This document shows, piece by piece, positions 63,295-64,000 of a stretch of DNA of 64,000 nt. The stretch covers positions 11,408,001-11,472,000 of the forward strand of contig NZ_RKQF01000001.1 in the NCBI RefSeq assembly GCF_003814875.1. The letters are read 5' to 3'. Each line of letters starts with the position of its first letter. Position 1 is the first letter of the stretch. The translations under genes were made by a program, and so were the position numbers. The DNA comes from Streptomyces sp. Ag109_O5-1 (GTDB lineage Bacteria > Actinomycetota > Actinomycetes > Streptomycetales > Streptomycetaceae). The notes under the pieces are model-generated. The model was not told the DNA's origin. It did no database searches and worked only from the letters and a program-made list of their open reading frames with translations.

Positions 63295-64000
63295 ATGCCT
63301 TTCATTCTGAACACCGATGAAGTCGAAGAACGCGATCGTGCCGAATTCGTCCACGAGGCGCTCGGCGCGACGATGGTGCCGATCGAACTGCACTGGCCCG
63401 GGCGTCACCGGTCAGTGGCCGCGCATGGCGTCGTCACGGACCTGGGCGACCTGACCATCTGCTCGGGACGGACCACCGCCCTGCGGGTGGAACGCACTAC
63501 CGCCCTGGCCCGTGACTCGATGGAACCGAGCATTTTCATCAACGTCCAGCTCTCCGGGGCCAGCATGGTCGTCCAACACGACCGGGAAGCCGTGCTCCGA
63601 CCCGGCGAACTGGTCATGTACGACTCCACGTCTCCCTACACACTGCTGAACGACACCGGCATGACCGGAAACTTCTTCCGAGTGCCGCATTCGGCGCTGG
63701 CGATGCCGCACGACATGATCCGCGCGGCGTGCGCGGTCAAGCTGAGCCCGGGGCACCCGGTGACCTCGCTGACCCACGACTATCTGCGCCGACTGGCCGC
63801 CGATCCCGCCCTGACCACTGCGGTGAACGCCGACCTCGTCGGTCACCCGAGCATCGAACTCATCCGCGCCGTGATCGCGACCCACCTGCGGGCCGACGAG
63901 TTAGCGGCCGAGCCCATGGCCGCCACCCTGCAGATGCGCATCCTCGAATACGCCCGCCGGCACCTCCACGACCCCGGCCTGTCCGCTGAGCAGATCGCAG
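63295..64000 (+). CDS. AraC-family regulator, 3' end cut by window
   Basis: The 235 visible codons begin MPFILNTDEVEERDRAEFVH and form the AraC-binding-like (PF14525) N-terminal domain: ALGATMVPIELHWPG, then INVQLSGASMVVQHDREAVL and GELVMYDSTSPYTLLND. The C-terminal helix-turn-helix starts at the window edge (ILEYARRHLHDPGLSAEQIA). GAAAGG lies upstream of the ATG at 63295. Its targets are unknown; it may control a gene beyond the edge. Confidence 0.9.
   Translation, partial: MPFILNTDEVEERDRAEFVHEALGATMVPIELHWPGRHRSVAAHGVVTDLGDLTICSGRTTALRVERTTALARDSMEPSIFINVQLSGASMVVQHDREAVLRPGELVMYDSTSPYTLLNDTGMTGNFFRVPHSALAMPHDMIRAACAVKLSPGHPVTSLTHDYLRRLAADPALTTAVNADLVGHPSIELIRAVIATHLRADELAAEPMAATLQMRILEYARRHLHDPGLSAEQIA

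Noticed and set aside
59842..63408. A 1188-codon minus-strand frame across three genes
   Set aside because: It merges the real NmrA-like gene (ending at 60720) with antisense and out-of-frame sequence of the MFS and TetR genes.

Overview
The window is high-GC actinobacterial DNA, almost certainly Streptomyces or a close relative. Third-position G/C is very high and GTG starts are frequent. Typical Streptomyces gene content is present: CsbD and DUF6131 stress proteins, a SAM-methyltransferase of the SAV2177/PF04672 type, a PAS-GAF-SpoIIE-HATPase phosphatase, mycothiol-type arsenate reductase, and FxLD-system methyltransferase domains. It carries many insertion sequences from at least eight families and about as many broken genes as intact ones in places, so it looks like a plastic chromosomal region (arm-like; this is inference).

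Layout. 1-7,954: a xylo-oligosaccharide locus on the minus strand (lipoprotein binding protein, two permeases, GH3 enzyme, broken acetylxylan esterase, GH43 enzyme cut by the window edge), with a divergent LacI-type repressor and two copies of a near-identical 13-bp operator. 8,234-13,450: IS5/IS30 debris, two GNAT acetyltransferases, an Rrf2 regulator divergent from an NAD(P)-binding protein, and fragments of a DNA methyltransferase. 13,861-16,104: a DUF2231-Rieske gene split by an IS3-family element with a 4-bp target duplication. 16,685-19,561: small stress/membrane proteins and an arsenic-type regulator-arsenate reductase pair. 19,781-24,664: a large membrane protein and a bipartite signalling phosphatase.

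24,699-27,707: an IS701-type element with 134-bp perfect inverted ends, itself split by an IS256-type element. A second, apparently identical IS256 copy lies inverted at 43,378-44,799. Between the copies are a methyltransferase, an initiator tRNA-Met, a three-gene operon (DUF7019-like protein, kinase-TPR-double WD40 protein, FHA-kinase), an IS110 relic with a long non-coding leader, an esterase, and what looks like the rearranged remains of a RiPP-type locus (short peptide ORF, ABC exporter lacking its ATPase, and a methyltransferase-Nudix-PCMT triple fusion).

45,354-54,018: a HEPN-like zinc-ribbon protein, an AI-2E family transporter, a DUF308 membrane protein, an ISL3 element carrying a passenger gene, an IS200/IS605 relic, and an internally deleted IS5-type element carrying an e9imm-like gene. 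54,218-64,000: oxidoreductases and hydrolases (extended SDR, aldo/keto reductase, alpha/beta hydrolase, classical SDR, NmrA-like protein), a DHA2-type MFS exporter, two TetR repressors with clear palindromic operators, an AraC-type regulator cut by the window edge, and integrase and MFS relics.

The strongest candidates for something undescribed are the kinase trio at 30,406-36,003, the triple-fusion RiPP-type enzyme at 40,778-43,051, and the HEPN-zinc-ribbon protein at 45,354-46,460.
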